Positions 4,833 to 6,499 of a stretch of DNA of 6,499 nucleotides are shown piece by piece. The position numbers and the translations under genes were made by a program. A model generated the notes under the pieces. It was not told where the DNA came from. It saw nothing but the letters and a program-made list of their open reading frames with translations, and ran no database searches. This stretch comes from Prolixibacteraceae bacterium UBA6029 (lineage in GTDB: Bacteria > Bacteroidota > Bacteroidia > Bacteroidales > Prolixibacteraceae), in NCBI GenBank assembly GCA_002429385.1, contig DIZL01000016.1:8381-14879 (forward strand), written 5' to 3'. Position 1 is the stretch's first letter. Each line of letters starts with the position of its first letter.

Positions 4833-4858
4833 TGAGGAAGTTGAGGAAGTTGAGGAAA
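4833..4858. repeat. 9-bp tandem repeat, TGAGGAAGT, nearly 3 copies
   Basis: Units start at 4833, 4842 and 4851. The unit differs at two positions from the TGCGTAAGT unit at 85-123 and has the same period. It makes a minus-strand frame (FLNFLNFLSL) that I regard as spurious. Confidence 0.7.
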
Positions 4859-4922
4859 CGTTTTAAATTAGCGTATAGCGGAAATGTAGGAAATGAATTA
4901 CTCTGCGGGTATCTCAAATTCA

Positions 4923-4974
4923 TTACGCCATAAAAACATAAAGTTAATTCGGTATTTATGGCTTTTTGGCGTAA
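4923..4974. other. overlapping alternative stem-loops
   Basis: ttacgcca (4923-4930) is complementary to tggcgtaa (4967-4974), and gccataaa (4927-4934) is complementary to tttatggc (4955-4962). The arms share gcca at 4927-4930, so the two stems cannot form together. This resembles a switchable structure, but the next gene starts 180 bp downstream. Confidence 0.45.
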
Positions 4975-5000
4975 ACTATCCTTCTGTTTTTTAATATAGG

Positions 5001-5027
5001 TCATCCCCGCCCGCGTCGGGCAGGAGT
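5001..5027 (+). repeat. 27-bp inverted repeat flanking the DUF4143 ATPase, left copy
   Basis: tcatccccgcc...gggcaggagt is the reverse complement of 6386-6412 with one mismatch in 27. It carries an internal gcccg/cgggc stem. The pair encloses only the ATPase gene and its promoter region, about 1.4 kb. Confidence 0.8.
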
Positions 5028-5030
5028 AAA

Positions 5031-5060
5031 ATCAGTCCCGAGTACTCGGGATCTGTGTTC
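5031..5060. repeat. element end split by a palindrome
   Basis: atcag (5031-5035) and atctgtgttc (5051-5060) are the two parts of the right end of the dispersed element (atcagtg-t-atctgtgttc). They are separated by the perfect 16-bp palindrome tcccgagtactcggga (5036-5051). This mirrors copy C in the opposite orientation. Confidence 0.55.
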
Positions 5061-5101
5061 CCTTTTTTAGATTATATCGGTGTTCTTTTTTATCTCTATA
5101 C

Positions 5102-5145
5102 GTTTTCGTTGTTAACGAAAGAAAGTTAACTTTACGAACGAAAAC
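5102..5145 (+). promoter_or_regulatory. candidate promoter and dyad operator of the DUF4143 ATPase
   Basis: TAACTTTA (5127-5134) with TTTC (5104-5107) 19 bp upstream resembles the Bacteroidota promoter, 20 bp before the ATG. The same region has a two-part dyad: gttttcgtt (5102-5110) with aacgaaaac (5137-5145), and inside it gttaac (5111-5116) with gttaac (5125-5130). The dyad covers both promoter boxes, so it could be a repressor site or an mRNA hairpin. Confidence 0.42.
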
Positions 5146-5154
5146 CATGATCGT

Positions 5155-6357
5155 ATGCTTTCAAAATTAATTATAGAACAGGTTATTGACTCCCAAAAAG
5201 AGCGTTTAATTTTCATGGATACAGGTTTACCGCGAATACTTGCGGAATATCCTGGCCTGACTTCACACACCCTCATAGTATCGGGAATTCGTCGTTGTGG
5301 AAAGAGTACTTTGCTGCAACAAATTAACAAAACCTTTAGCGCCCATTCAATTTACCTGAATTTTGAAGACCCCCGGCTTGCTGGTTTTGATTTGAGTGAT
5401 TTCAACCGGCTGCACGAAATTGGTGTAAAAGAAGAGACTGTTGCCTATTTTTTCGATGAGATACAGAACATTGAAAACTGGGAGAGTTTTGTGCGCTTCA
5501 GACTTGATGAGGGCTACCGTATTTTTATAACCGGATCGAATGCTTCGATGTTGAGCAAAGAACTGGGTACAAAACTCACCGGCAGGCATATCACTAAAGA
5601 ACTTTTCCCCTTTTCGTACCGTGAATATATAACCTTTACAGGCCAGGAAAGTAGTGAACATTCATCGGTCAGGTACATGAAAAGCGGTGGGTTTCCCGAA
5701 TACCTGAAAACAGGATTGCCCGAAGTGCTGATGCACGCATTCAATGATATAGTAGTTCGTGACATTGCCATCCGCTATAATTTAAAAAACATTTCGGTAT
5801 TACAGCAATTAGCAGTATGGCTGGTTTCGAATACCGGAAAACCCATCACGGGAAATAGCTTGAGAAAAACATTTCAGATCGGTTCTTCCTCCAGTATGAT
5901 GGATTATTTATCCTACTTTGTGGATGCATACCTCTTTTCCTTTATTCCCAAATTCAGTTACTCGCATAAAGTTCAGTTGGTGAATCCAAAAAAAATCTAT
6001 TGTATTGATAATGGATTAATTGAGATTAACTCGGTTTCATTCAACGAGGATAATGGCAGGCTGCTTGAAAATATGGTTTTCATGCAACTACGCCGGCAGA
6101 GCGCTGAAATTTACTATTTTTCGGATCAAAAGGAATGTGATTTTGTGGTTTTTCAAAACGGAAAATTACAAGGTCTTTACCAGGTATGCTGGCAATTAGA
6201 CCAAAACAATATGGACCGGGAACTCTCGGGTCTGTTGGAAGCGATGAATTATTTCGGCATAAGCACCGGGAGCATCATCACTGTAAACCAATCGGACACC
6301 TTTAATGTCGATACAAAAACGATCATGGCTCAACCCTTTTATGAATGGGCTAAATGA
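5155..6357 (+). CDS. AAA_14/DUF4143 family ATPase with nuclease-like C-terminal domain
   Basis: This product of 400 residues has the normal length and domain order of this common family. The N-terminal AAA_14 P-loop domain has Walker A GIRRCGKST (44-52), Walker B YFFDEIQ (98-104) followed by NIENW, a sensor strand ITGSN (125-129), and LTGRH (141-145), whose Arg is conserved and may reach a neighbouring ATP. A helical middle part (about 190-300, with KTFQIGSSSSMMDYLSYF, winged-helix-like) follows. The C-terminal DUF4143 domain resembles the PD-(D/E)XK nuclease fold: Glu305 in LLENMVF, Asp329 in ECDFVV and Gln343 in QVCW. The catalytic lysine expected after this position is Cys345, so nuclease activity is doubtful. 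Cellular role of the family is unknown; DNA binding is often suggested. It is monocistronic here, enclosed by a 27-bp inverted repeat. Confidence 0.92.
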   Translation: MLSKLIIEQVIDSQKERLIFMDTGLPRILAEYPGLTSHTLIVSGIRRCGKSTLLQQINKTFSAHSIYLNFEDPRLAGFDLSDFNRLHEIGVKEETVAYFFDEIQNIENWESFVRFRLDEGYRIFITGSNASMLSKELGTKLTGRHITKELFPFSYREYITFTGQESSEHSSVRYMKSGGFPEYLKTGLPEVLMHAFNDIVVRDIAIRYNLKNISVLQQLAVWLVSNTGKPITGNSLRKTFQIGSSSSMMDYLSYFVDAYLFSFIPKFSYSHKVQLVNPKKIYCIDNGLIEINSVSFNEDNGRLLENMVFMQLRRQSAEIYYFSDQKECDFVVFQNGKLQGLYQVCWQLDQNNMDRELSGLLEAMNYFGISTGSIITVNQSDTFNVDTKTIMAQPFYEWAK

Positions 6358-6366
6358 AAAGGGTTG
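6331..6366 (+). terminator. perfect 10-bp hairpin spanning the stop codon
   Basis: caaccctttt (6331-6340) pairs perfectly with aaaagggttg (6357-6366) around a 16-base loop holding the last codons. The right arm begins at the last base of the TGA stop. A short T-containing stretch (ctttcgattctt) follows but no clean T-run, so it may stop transcription or stabilise the 3' end. Confidence 0.4.
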
Positions 6367-6385
6367 CTTTCGATTCTTATAGTAC

Positions 6386-6412
6386 ACTCCTGCCCGACGC
6401 AGGCGGGGATGA
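6386..6412 (-). repeat. 27-bp inverted repeat flanking the DUF4143 ATPase, right copy
   Basis: actcctgcccgacg...ggggatga matches the reverse complement of 5001-5027 at 26 of 27 positions. It abuts dispersed repeat copy E. Confidence 0.8.
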
Positions 6413-6499
6413 CATGGATTGGACGGATGACCACAACTTGTCCCGATAAATCGGGAGATAAAAAAAATCTGTGAATATCAGTCTAATCAGTGTCATCAG
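6406..6499. repeat. dispersed terminal-inverted-repeat element, copy E (cut by window end)
   Basis: From ggacggatga onward it follows copy B: acaacttgtcccgataaatc with the same tcccgat-aa-atcggga hairpin (6441-6456), then a variable AT stretch, then tcagtctaatcagtgtcatc at the right end. The terminal gtgttc lies beyond the window. The left end is weakly preserved. Confidence 0.7.

Noticed and set aside
4774..5004. Minus-strand 76-codon frame
   Set aside because: It crosses the 9-bp tandem repeat and hairpin sequences and has no recognisable domain.
1..6499. Insertion sequence, integrase or phage genes
   Set aside because: No transposase, integrase or phage structural frame was found; only non-autonomous repeats are visible.

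Overview
The window looks like an accessory, repeat-rich stretch of a Bacteroidota chromosome. The evidence is a DUF6266-type gene (a family I know from Bacteroidota), RelE/ParE and YafQ toxin-antitoxin modules of the type common there, two expanded-family ATPases, AT-rich intergenic DNA with promoter-like TAnnTTTG-related boxes, no clear Shine-Dalgarno sites, and dispersed repeats with cccga...tcggg hairpins. I see no transposase, integrase, tRNA, rRNA or CRISPR array. All convincing genes are on the + strand.

Layout. 1-284: short direct and tandem repeats, then a candidate promoter. 285-934: a DUF6266-like gene split into two overlapping frames by what reads as a -1 frameshift at an A7 run. 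935-1266: hairpins and a 178-bp dispersed repeat (copy A). 1267-1332: a middle fragment of an NAD-dependent sugar epimerase. 1335-1386: a GA-rich repeat. 1491-2034: a complete antitoxin/ParE-type toxin pair. 2102-2196: the N-terminal fragment of an epimerase, cut off exactly where repeat copy B (2197-2304) begins. 2319-2384: a sequence repeated at 3161-3227. 2422-2460: a short repeat copy C carrying a hairpin. 2504-3030: a YafQ-type module with an intact antitoxin and a frameshifted toxin. 3061-3137: a second GA-rich repeat. 3268-4389: an archaeal-type (STAND-like) ATPase, preceded by an 18-codon leader ORF that overlaps its start. 4390-5154: a gene-free stretch with repeats, hairpins and a promoter-like dyad. 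5155-6357: an AAA_14/DUF4143 ATPase flanked by a 26/27-bp inverted repeat. 6406-6499: another repeat copy, cut by the window end.

How it fits together. There is no single metabolic operon. The region holds stability or stress modules (two toxin-antitoxin pairs, one decayed), two unrelated ATPases of unknown cellular role, and gene debris. The most informative pattern is that the two epimerase fragments lie in reversed order, each abutting a copy of the same terminal-inverted-repeat element. This suggests that recombination between the elements reshuffled the locus. The palindromic hairpins also occur inside the ends of that element and inside the DUF6266 coding region, so they look like a second, nested class of insertion.
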